Origin: Nematostella vectensis
Lineage: Eukaryota > Cnidaria > Anthozoa > Actiniaria > Edwardsiidae
Direction: 5' to 3'
Assembly: GCF_932526225.1 (NCBI RefSeq)
Contig: NC_064046.1
Span: 12,755,208 to 12,819,207 of the forward strand
Length of the DNA: 64,000 bases
The notes beneath the pieces were generated by a model. It was not told the DNA's origin, searched no databases, and saw only the letters and a program-made list of their open reading frames with translations. Every line of letters begins with the position of its first letter. The stretch's first letter is position 1. Both the position numbers and the translations under genes were made by a program. Below are positions 1-11,700 of the stretch, in pieces.

Positions 1-836
1 TATATTATTCAAGGCGCTTCAGTATACTCATGAAACGGTCAGCCCAGCTTTGCTTTCAAGCACTCAATATAGCCCTAAGTCGACATTAAATACCAGAAAA
101 TCGTTAAATGGGCCGGTTTTTCTGATTGTTAGTCATTTCTTAAAATGGCGTAAAATCGGGGAGCACTTTATAATATCTTATCACTTAGGAAGGAAAGTCG
201 AACGGATGTAAATGTAATGTTTTCCCCTTGGTAAAACAGCCGTTTTCATCTTTCAGACTGGTTGTTAGGCCGCGATAAAGCCAATCTCTTTTGTTTCACT
301 TTTTCAAGAGGAAAGCCCATCGCTAAACCTCGTCTTATTGGCTGATTTAGATCGTTTATTGAAAAGCGAAATTAAAAAAGGCAGGCAATATATGAAAATA
401 TTTTATTTTGGTGTTTGGTGCAGCCTAGCATGTGGAATGACCGCTTAATTTGTTCACGGCTTCCAAAATGGCTGCCTACAACAAATTCATAGAGTGAAAG
501 CATAATCCGATGACATTCGGTTGGTGGTTTAACATATCCCCCCTACAAGAACAATAGCGTCGAAGTGTTTTGTGGCGAAATCACCATCAGCTGATACAGG
601 GGTTTAAATTCACTGGACCGGACCACAACAACAGCGGAAAAGCACACACTTTGGCAATTCTCAAATGCATCGCAAGAAATTTTCATCAAGAAGAAAATTA
701 TGTATGTCGCGCAAACCGCATGAGTACACGACTCGAGACTATTTACAAGACTCGAAATTAGTGGTTAATTCTCAGGATCTCAAGGAAAGAGAGAGAAATT
801 GAAAATTAACTGTTAAAAAAGGAGACAATTTATGAA
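1..836. other. Intergenic sequence upstream of the PKI-like gene
   Basis: AT-rich sequence. An open frame at 570-761 has no recognisable domain. The stretch just before 837 is likely promoter and 5' untranslated sequence of the small gene that follows, but I see no clear TATA box. Nothing else is supported here. Confidence 0.4.
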
Positions 837-1049
837 ATGGAGGGCGCTGCTGCAAGTAAAACTGCCAGTTCATCAACCGAGGAAAACTTGATGTTTCAAA
901 ATTGCGGAAGGCGAGGACGAAGAGGCGCCTGTACAGAGTCGGAAATCTCCTCAGCGCAAATGCAGGACATGATGAAAAAACTAAATTTATCGGATAAAGA
1001 ATCTAAAAAAAGTAACGCGGGCACTGAAGGAACAAGCCAAGGGACTTAA
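837..1049 (+). CDS. cAMP-dependent protein kinase inhibitor (PKI)-like peptide, 70 aa
   Basis: Single-exon frame of 70 residues, close to the 70-78 residues usual for PKI. Residues about 21-34 read FQNCGRRGRRGACT. This keeps the PKI inhibitor spacing F-x3-G-R-x-G-R-R-x-A, in which the Arg cluster and the Ala at the phospho-site form the pseudosubstrate that blocks the PKA catalytic subunit. About 20 residues later, MQDMMKKLNL fits a leucine-rich nuclear export signal of the type PKI uses to carry the kinase out of the nucleus. The tail is polar and rich in Ser, Thr, Gly and Gln, as in PKI. The Ile or Val normally after the pseudosubstrate Ala is Cys here. An ATG at 833 is in another frame, so 837 is taken as the start. 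The function is inferred from motif spacing in a short peptide; a chance frame cannot be fully excluded. Confidence 0.68.
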   Translation: MEGAAASKTASSSTEENLMFQNCGRRGRRGACTESEISSAQMQDMMKKLNLSDKESKKSNAGTEGTSQGT

Positions 1050-2765
1050 AAGAGAATACTTAAAAATAGAGTTGTGAAATGTAGGATGTTATTATGGAGA
1101 AGTGACAGGTGAAAGATTGGAGCAAGATTTAAAGAATTGCTTCCCTAAAACACAGGATAAATGATATTTACGGTAAAGGGTGTTATGGGGTTGCTCTGGG
1201 CATTGGTCCGAAGTCTCGCCTTATTGCCGTCGGCGTTATTAAATGAACGAGACATTCATTCGCATACTTTACGCGAGCTAAATTTTACACTTGAGTAGCA
1301 CAATTATTTCATTGCGTCTAAAAATAAGAGTTTAGGCGCCGTTTGTGCAGCTATTAGATACTCTAAGTTTATTATTCCCGAATGATTCTCGCTTTAGATA
1401 AGGCAATTAGATGTTTTGTGGCTTCCAGTGGCATTAATTTTTGTACGAAATTAGTCAAACAGCTAATGGGCTCTAAAATTTCTCACTAGCAAAGATGTCT
1501 TAGTTGTTGATATAAATCGTTTTCAGATCTTATTTCCTGACACCTTTCTGTTTATAGAATCTATATTTTCAAATTGTAATCACACAAAACTTGGGTTCTT
1601 TTTTCGTGGGATGTAACACATTAAGAGAAACATTTTCTTTCCCTAGATTAATTACATATTACAAAAAATAATATTTTTATCAATCTTTTTGCCAGCTAAA
1701 AGAAAACCAATATCTGTGAAACATAAGCCCAGATATTTCTTTGGAACAACATAAATATACAGCAACAATAAAACCTAGCCATCTATACATGCATCAAGAG
1801 TTTAGCGCTTCCTGTTGGACTAAAAACGCAAATTAATGTGGAAAAGGGCATTTAAAGGGAGATTCTTTATTTTTTCATTTGATTAATATTTCATTTCCTT
1901 TTCAAATAGAGTGGCTTATCGGCCATCGGGGTTAGACCAAAAGCTTTTTTCTTTGGAAATCACTTTTTGTTTTGCGGTGGTTGCCCCTAGGAACGGGCCA
2001 CGCGCTCTACGATAAGCGCTCAACAGAACATGTGAGCCTATGTATAAAAAGCGGTATACTCGCCAAAGGCTGGTACTTCATGTAGCCATCATTATAGTGT
2101 GTCACTATTGCGATTTTTCGATTTGGAGACAATAAAATCTAGCAAAACATATGAATTATAATGTGCTTTAATCATCAAAACAAAAACATTCGTTGGTTAA
2201 ATTTAGTTCCATCAAAAACTTACTGTACAATAATAGCACAAGCTATTAAAAAGTTCAAGTCCTTCGTCGAACAAAACTACAAAGAACCTGTGAATGGGAT
2301 GCTTCATGATTGTACAAGTCAGTTCTCGAAGAATAAGTAGCAAAATACGATGATCATGAAGATCAGGACTAAATCAACAAGGTTTATCCACAAAGCTTAT
2401 TAAACGGTTAATATTTCAGCGCACTTCATTTTTGCGACACTTTATTTTCGCGATTTTTTTTAGAAATAAGGTGACGCGAAAATTAATTGTTATAAGGTAC
2501 ATGAAAGGTTAACTAAATCAGTAGGCCCAAGCTCCCCGGTAGCCTCCTCCACAGGCATGCCCTTCTTTATCGATTTCTTTTAAGATGTCGGGCTTCCTGT
2601 GTTGAGGAGAGGGAACTGGGAACTACTCTCCCTCTCGTTTCCCACATGAGCCCGAAAAAGGAGAAAGGAGCAGCTTGAGAAGGAGGCTAGCTCGCAGGGA
2701 GTTTCCCACAACCTGTCTGGATTTTCCTATTTTGAACACAGGTAACCCAAACCTATACATATCTT
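1050..2765. other. Intergenic; no gene recognised
   Basis: AT-rich sequence between the PKI-like gene and the last exon of the first NRF-6-like gene. AATAAA-type signals occur, for example near 1767. A degenerate copy of the TAGCCTCCTCC inverted-repeat end found at 60723 lies near 2531. No exon-like frame with splice sites is visible. Confidence 0.4.
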
Positions 2766-5700
2766 CTAGTCCTTCTTTCGGTCCGTCTTGAAGAGGATCT
2801 TCTCCAATTGCATCATGGGCATTTCTATGGTAACCGAGACAATGAATGCGCACAGGTACGCGGCGCTAACGGCCGACAGGAAGTTCCACGACTGCAAGAA
2901 ACATTTATGGCTGACGTCATTTTCGGGTTTCAATTAATTTCTTTGTCAACACAGCAATACTGCTAGCCTTCTTCCAGGCCTTTCCTTGGGTTCCTCATTG
3001 TGAGCTAAGTCGAATCACCAACAACAGGAAACCCGAAAGCCACAGGATACCCGAATGAAATTTTTAGGACCAGGCTCAACTATCCACAGGAAACCCAAAA
3101 TCACAAGATACCGGGGAAAAAATATATTACCAGGCTGAACCAACCAAGGAAAACCAATATCACAGGATACCCGGAAAAAAAACTAGGCTACGATAACCAC
3201 AGGGAACCCAACCCTAGACCAGTACTTACAATGTTGACATCTGAGTAGTAAAAGAGAGTTCTTGTGCTGGTGAAGATGACAAGCAATACGATGATATGAA
3301 CAAGGTACGCCATGTAGGTAAGGCGGCTGAGTGGGATCCAGAACCGAGCGGACAAGATCTTATTCACGAGGCCTGGAGAGAGAATGACGACATGTTAATA
3401 AGGCAGGTACGCCATGTAGGTAAGGCGGCTGAGTGGGATCCAGAACCGAGCGGACAAGATCTTATTCACGAGGCCTGGAGAGAGAATGACGACATGTTAA
3501 TAAGGCAGGTACGCCATGTAGGTAAGGCGGCTGAGAGGGATCCAGAACCGAGCGGAAAGGATCTTATTCACGAGGCCTGGAGAGAGAATGACGTCATGTT
3601 AATAAGGCAGGTACGTCATGTACGTCATGTACGTCATGTACGTCATGTAGGTAAGGCGGCTGAGAGGGATCCAGAACAGATAGCGAAAAGTATCTTACAC
3701 GAGACCTGGGGAGAGCATGACGTCATGGTTAACATGTAGGTAAGTTGGCTGAAAGGGTTTCAGAACCGATAGCGAAAAGTATCTTACACGAGTCCCGTGG
3801 AGAGCATGACGTCGTGTTAATAAGGGGTCATGTCAAGGGTAAGCCAATACCACCCCATTGAATAATTCTCCTAGTACGTCTTTTGCTGGTACTAGAAAAG
3901 CTTGATAGTTCCTTTTTTTGGTGGATAGTGAGGGATATAGCGCACGAGGCTCCAAACAAAACAACAGACCACTTGGCACCCTGGAGACACTCCCTAGACC
4001 TACCTCCTTTGCCGATATGACAGGCGTACACGACCCAGGCGAGACCGAGGGACCACGAGAACCTCATGAAAGTCCCGTACATCACATTCTCGGCTCTGTT
4101 GAAAGGACTAGGGTGGTCCTTTTTCACTGTTTTGTAGGTGCCGTAAAGTGGAGCGACCGCGCAAATGATCGCTAAACACCATCCGCATAGCATGATAACG
4201 GGTCCTGGGACACGGGTGATACCCTGGAATAAACATGAGTAAACATGGAGTAAACATGAGCTACTATATATATAACTATAACTAGAATCAAAAAGCCCAA
4301 ACTGTCGCGATCTCGTACCAGAACAATGAATACAATACACCAAAAACTGGAAATCGACTCTGCCAAATTTTCGTCTTTAATAAGACTTCTTCAGGGCAGA
4401 CTGAAGAAGGTGAATCGTTACCATAACGATTACGTTAACGTTACGTTAACGTTACGAGTCGATTTCCAGTTTTTGGTGTATTATAACTATAACTAAATAT
4501 ATAAAATGATGGTTGAAGGCTTTCATAGAAAGTGCCCAATACTCGAAAGTAGAGCGGTGTATAGTGTTGGTTTGAGAAAAATACAAACTACATAGGTTTC
4601 CCTACAGGTCTGTTTCGTGGTTGCCCACGAAACAGACCTGTAGGGAAACCTATGTAGTTTGTATTTTTCTCAAACCAACACTATAACTAAATATATATAT
4701 ATACCGCGCAACTGACAGCTAAATACCATCCGCATAGAATCACACCGGGTCCCGGGCATGGGCGATACCCTGGAATAAACTAGTAGAGTGGTACCTCTAT
4801 GAAGGATATTCCTCTAAATTGCATAGCGCCCCCAGTTCCTCGCATAAGCGCGCCCTATTTTTGTTACAATTTTAGATTTTGCGCTTAAACCGATCTGGAT
4901 AATCCATTTTTTTATTTTCAAATGTTGTTCATTTGTCGCTCTACATAATCTATTAAGCTCTCAAAAGATTCTCATCATAACTTGTTTGAGAAATTCATCC
5001 AAAAAGCTTTGAGTATGGCCATTTCAGCCCCAAATCTAGCCCTAGTTAGTCACACTTTTTATCAGTTTTCAATATGATGTTGCACAATAAATCAGCTAAA
5101 CAGTAGATACAATAGATATACTATGTACTAGCAATAAGCCAGGTAAAATATTGGCCTGTTATCAAAGTATTTCCATAATCAACTTGCTGTCAACTCTTGA
5201 TCACGCAACCTTCATAAAATGACCGTATTTTGACCCACACCACAGCACCAAAACGAGGCTGGGTGCCCCCCCCATTTTTTATTTTGAATTTTTACTCACC
5301 ATATGGGATCTTATAACGAAAATCTCACCATAACGACCATGTGAGAGGAATAACCTTAAGCTATCACTTCTCATTAGACCTGAAATGTTGGTCACTCAAA
5401 CAATGTATTTTATACCTGTATTGAAGCGGCATTGCACCAGTCGATTACGTAACAAAATGATTTTAAACAGAAAACGCGAAAATTATTTCAAAATTGTTAA
5501 AGCAGTCTGTCTATTGGAAGTTTCTTAGCTTTGAGGATGTGACTGATAATTTAGAGAGGATAGCCTGTTAAACAGCGCGGATACTAATAGGTTTTTTTTG
5601 GTTGAGGTTTCAGCTTATATGGGTGGAGTATGTAACCGATAAATATCCCAGTGAAGTCTTACCTTCTTCTTATCAGCCTCGTATCGGTGGAGTATGTAAC

Positions 5701-8700
5701 CGATAATTATCCCAGTGAGGTCTTACCTTCTTCTTATCAGCCTCGTATCGGTGGAGTATGTAACCAAGCACTATCCCAGTGAGATAGGGGGCTATCCGAG
5801 TATAAGGCTTGATATAGACCAAGTCCGTGGGATTGACACCTTGCGGATTCCTGAAGATTAATAAAAAATATATATATATTGGTACACAAGGTGCCTGAAG
5901 GTAAATCAAAACAAAAATTATTATATGCCCAAACGTGGCTATTATTTGCTATTATAATCCTGCAGAGGAACCCCAACAAACTGGGATTAACAGAACTCCC
6001 CGCTAGCTCAAACTTATTTCAATTCCCTCGAGTCTAATTTTGAGACATTGGTACACAGATAACTCGAACCCCTTCAAATCAAGCACCGCTTACTCAGAAC
6101 TTACCCAGAACTCTTTTAAGTCATTCCCTTAGCAAGAATCATAGTTCGTACAACGGCCACTTGCTCATGACAACGTTTGTTGAAAAGTACATTTTTTTCA
6201 ACTTCTGCTTTTGTTTTGTTTTAACGTTTTATATTGCCCTAGTTTCATTCGAGATTTCCAGAAAAAGAAACTTACGTGGTCCCAACAACATTCATGTTAT
6301 CAGCAACAATGATACCAATGGTAGAGGAAAACGACGCGACTAAGAACAGACCCACAGACACGAGAAGACCCGGCCAGCGAAACCTGCAACAAAACCCCAT
6401 GACGATCAGTGGCGTAGAAGATCGAAATATTTTTATTTATTTATTTTTATTTATTTTTTTTTTTTTTTTGGGGGGGGGGGGGGCACAATACAGAAACATT
6501 AGAAAATATTTTTGGGCGCGGCCATGCCCCTTCTGGTCATTTCTTTATATTTTTTTAAAATATTGGGAGTGGGAGGGGACACGTGCCCCCAGTGCCCCTC
6601 CCCCTGCTACGGCCCTGGCGGTGATAGTGTGATGTAATATGTTCCATATCGATGGCATATCCATAGCATACTTAATGTCAGTTGCAGAAAACAGTAACAA
6701 CAACAACTCCAACAACAGCAGTACTACCCTACTAAAAAAGCAATAAAAACTACACAGATAAAAATAAACAGCAAAAAATTTCAGATAGTAACAACAACAA
6801 TAAAAAACACCAGAAAAAGCTGTGAAAACTAAACAGATAGTTTAAACGACGGCAGAAACAAAGCAGATACTAACAACAAGAGCAGAAAAAGAGATACAGC
6901 AGTAAGCAACAACAACAACAAAAGCGACAAAGAACAAAAGCAGCCATGTCATAAACACCTAGACACCAACAATACTGAAAGCAGTATATGTTGGAACATC
7001 GACACAAAAACCATTTTAATAAAAACAGAAGGAACAAAAAAACATTTGAAGTAACAACAAACAGGAACAACAGCAAAAACGAGGGCAGGAAGAAGCAACA
7101 TCAACAAAAAACAATTCGGCAGCAAAACAACAACTCCAACCCAGTAGCAGGAAAAATAATAATATTTATACTATTTTAATAATATTAATACTATTCAAAA
7201 ATTGTTTACAGGCTTATTGTGGGTTCCCTGAACCTGGAAATGTTTTGTTTGGCTTTGGGGCAAAGAGACTGTTATGATTATGGGGAAGGAGTTTTCCCGC
7301 CTCCCTGTCAAGGTGTTTCCAAGACTCCCATGATGCAGTGCAGGCATGCAAAATAGGCTAAACATGGTGACTCGCTTCTAATGGAGGTTTTAGCATTGAT
7401 TATGATTGTGGCTGATGGCTGTAAAATGTGACCTGACAGAGTGCAATAAAGGTATTTGTGACTTGATCTGTGTTTGCTTGTCTCTATTTGTAGTTCGGAA
7501 TTTTGTGTCTTTTTTTGGTTAGAAATGTTTTCAGGTTTAAGCATTTGTTTACGAATTGGTCAGAAATCATGTTTGATATTTTGACAATTGAGTCAATTCT
7601 ATTACATTGCTTGGATTCGCGTTTGAAGGCCTTCTATGCCTTTGAGGAATCTATGAGTATCCGGGTCTGTTGATATTTAGTTTTCATTTCCTAGGTTTTG
7701 GAGTTGGGCCGATATTTTACAGGCGCCTCAGGGCGTAATAGTAATGAAAGGGATAAACTAAATCTAAAAAATAAACAACAATAGTAGCAGTAACAACAAA
7801 ACACAGACAACAGTAATAATAAGAACAAAACAGCTTCAGCAACAACAAAAACACCGAAAGTAAAAAAATTAGTAACAGAAACAACAACACAAACAATAAT
7901 AACAGAAAAAACATAGTAGTAGTGAATACAAGAGAGACAGTAAGAACAATATAACAGGAAAATATCTCACTCACAGACATATGTTATAGAACAGCCCTCA
8001 CCTGTGGGCGGCAAAAAGGAAGATTGGACTGATTATATAAAACTGCATGTCGTTAGCTAGGTACCAGGACCAGCCGAGGCACTATAAACACATACCAAAA
8101 AAAATAATCAATGATTTTAAAATCATTTGAACAGTTGTTTCTCCAATGCCCAATACTAAATTTACACCTATTTTCAAATGTTTGCGGAATTTCGGGTTTC
8201 CAATTGAGTTCATAACATCACACTTAGATGAAGTATATTGCTAAACTCTTCTCTGCACTTGTCTGATTTAATGTTTATTGTTCTTCTTTATATAAGTGTG
8301 GAGAAAGCCTCTAAATCAATCGATTAATCAATCAATCAAGTGAACCGCTCAAAACATGAAAGCTTTTAGCGATAATCTGTGCTGGAGAGTAATTTTCCAT
8401 CAATTTTTTAATGATTTTGTTAATCCCTTTTCATCCTGTAGTTAAGCACCCCATTCAGAAAGAGTCTTGGCCCTGCCCCTCTGGTACACCTACCTCATCA
8501 GTCAGTTCCTTTGGATAAAAATTGTTAATGTACAGAAGGTTAGTCCACCAGTATTTATCACAGGGTCGATTCAGCTGCACGGTGTACCAAAGTGGCCCAT
8601 CGCCGAGAAATCGTGTCAGCTTGTTGAAGAATAGGATCACCAGCATGTAAGCAGGAGTGAGTCTAGACAAATACGAAGTCAAGGTTGTAGTAGTTTGTGA

Positions 8701-11700
8701 TTAGGTGGGGGAAGCACTTGTTGGTTAAAAGCTGGTATTCATATAGTACCTAATGGGTAATGAGCGAGTCTAGACACATACATGTTGAAATTGTAGTATT
8801 TGGTAATTAGCTGGTCAGTGGGAGAAGTGTACAGGACCCGAAATGTTCCCAGGACCCGAAACGATCCCAGGACCCGAAACGATCCCCAAGAGTCCCCGAA
8901 ATGAACCCCAAGGAATTACAGTAATGGACAACTAAAGGAATGTGTAAGGATTGGCTTTCAGTTTTAAAAACATATGAAACATTTAGCTTTGTTTGTGTTA
9001 TTAAAAGGAAATTTACATTAACTAAAACTACAGTATTAAGATTTTAACATACGACTGCGGGGGAAATACAGTGGTTGAGTCAGAAATTGGGGTCAACTAA
9101 CAATTCCTGTGATAGTAATTTGAAGAACCCGGCGTCGATAAATCATTTTTAAATAACAAGCCATAAAAGAAAGTCTTTACAGATAGGACATGCTGCTTTT
9201 CATAGGAAGCGAAATTATTCAAAATTATTTTTTGGCATGTTTGTTTTCGGTGAATAAAAGACCTATCATATCATGAGATCATGCCGGGGTGTACGCCAAC
9301 TGACATGAGGAAATCCAAAACTTACATAATATTGCTTTCAACAAAAGCCACATCCTTTTAATATTTTGCATAGGTAGTAGAAGGGTTGTTCGAGTGTATT
9401 ACTCAGCATGCTTTTGTCATTCCATCATCTCGGTCAAACCGGCTGCCTAAAATGTGTCGGTAAATATACGCTCGTGTGAACAAGGATTTCGTGGTGAAAT
9501 ACATGTTTGGTTGTCAAATGAATATTAATTTTTAGGGGTGATATTTACTGGAAATGAGATTTATAGTGTCAGAGTCATGTGTCGGAACCGCAAAATGTTA
9601 AGAGTGTGATGGAAGTTCAAATGTTTGGTTGATCGAGCAAAGCTGTGCTATGTTTATGCTGTATTCCTTTCAGTAGAAATTTAAAGTTGTGTATTTGTTT
9701 TGGACTCTGTTTATGGGTTTAACGCCGGGCAATGTAATAAATAAAAGTATTGTGTTGGAATTTAATATTTTTAAGCCACGTTGTTTAGAAATCGAGTCGC
9801 TGTTAACCCTTAATTATGCTTCAAGAATTTCAAGTATTGCTTTTGCTTTCCCTTTGTCCATTACCGCAATTCCTTGGGGTTGATTTTGGAGACTCCTCGG
9901 TATCGTTTCGGGTCCGAGGATCAGTTGGGGTACTTTTGGGGATCGTTTCGGGTCCTGGGATCGTTTCGGGTCCTGGGATCATTTCGGGTCCTGTACAGAA
10001 GCGCTTGGGGGTTAAGTATGGGAGATGTTACTAGGCCTTCTTTACTCAATAGAGTATAATACATTATTGGTTAGTATTCCAGTTTCCGATTTTTAAATTT
10101 TTATAATTTAATTCATCGATCTTTAATATAGTGAAATTCAGTACCCTTCCATATTTTGTTTTTCTAAAGAAACGGTAATGTTTAAACGTGTATTGGATAC
10201 ATGAAAAGTGGGTCTACCTTCTGTCCGGTTGATCATTGATTAGTTTATTTAGCAGAATTGTAAATCCCTTATAAAAATTAGGATACACACTTCGGCTAAG
10301 TTAAATAAAAAAAAGGCCTAGCATGCGTGTCACTACGCAAACAGCGCATTGAATTGGAATTGAATAACAAGGTTTGTGGGGGTTCTTTAAAGGTGAGGAG
10401 AGTGTGAATTCGTCCAGTCTACAAAGAATTCAAAATGTGAGTTGAGTTGTCATAGATTGAATTGGTTTTAACACATGATTTTAAGCCTCTTACTACTTAA
10501 AAATATTCTGAGTCAATTGTGTATGCAGAATTCCCCTTTGGCAAATGGCAACTTCAAAGAACCCAACAGCAAGCAAACTTTAATAAAATAGTCAAGATTG
10601 AAGGCTTGGGCCTCTATTAAAGATTACCCATTTAAAGATTTAATATTGCAACCAATGATTAATTTAGTCTATAGAGGGATGCCCTAAAGGTTTTGGGGAA
10701 AGGGGGGGGGGGGGGGGGTTGTTTACTGCAACCCGTACTCACCTCCAAAAGCGGTGGAAGTAGTACTTAAAGAGATTTAGTCTACCATTTGTCTTGTCCA
10801 TGTGACGCATGGAGAGGTAAGCGACAAGAAGTCCACTGGAAGTGATGGACAAAACACATCTCAGTAAATCGACATGGAACATTATCTCAGTTAAGTATAG
10901 GCCGAAATATCTCTGATCCCTCCTGTCTACTCTGAGGTTTCGTCCTCTCGAATGTGCTGAGTAAAAAGGTAACTGTGTGCCTCTTATTTTCCCTGTCCAA
11001 GATCTTGGTGGAATTGAATAGCTTAGAACAACTGTACTGTAGACGAGTTGCTTTAAATTTTGTGAAGACTAGAGTACAAATGAAAAAGCATCTCATGTTT
11101 TATTATTTTAGTTTTTTTATACCTTTAATAATATCAATAATTAAAATCTCAACTTTAACGTTTTACTAACACACAATTGTGCTACTGCGCAAACCCATTT
11201 CAAACAACTGCACACAGAATTTAACTGTGCATGTGATTTCTTATACAATAGCCTATGCTAGAATCAAAATATTTACTGGGTATGACCCGTCAGGCATATA
11301 ACAAAGGGAGTATAATGCTATTACCTAAGGAAGAAGAAGCTGTCCACTGACACTGTTGCATTGAGGATCACTTGGAAAGAGAAGCGCTGGACAACTTTGT
11401 AAGATGTCAGGAGGTTTGCTGTGAACACAAATGATTTTATAATTACCCCTGTAAATGCAGCCCATGTATGGGGGTTGGTTTGCATAACAAACCCTTGTAC
11501 AACTACAAAAACATTATTCTGCTATTCAAGGGCTACACATGTGACAATGCTACAAGCGCATACCCAGGATTTGCTGAAGATGGATACGTAGATATATTAT
11601 CCAAAAGTATAATATTAGATGTTCTTCTATACGAAATGACCAAGATTTTGGTGGGGATTTTACCTAGGGGAGATGGACACATCCCCGGCACCCCCCCCCA

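Noticed and set aside
3296-3739. 147-residue repetitive plus-strand frame
   Set aside because: It is the antisense of a repeated NRF-6-like exon; splice sites and homology are on the minus strand.
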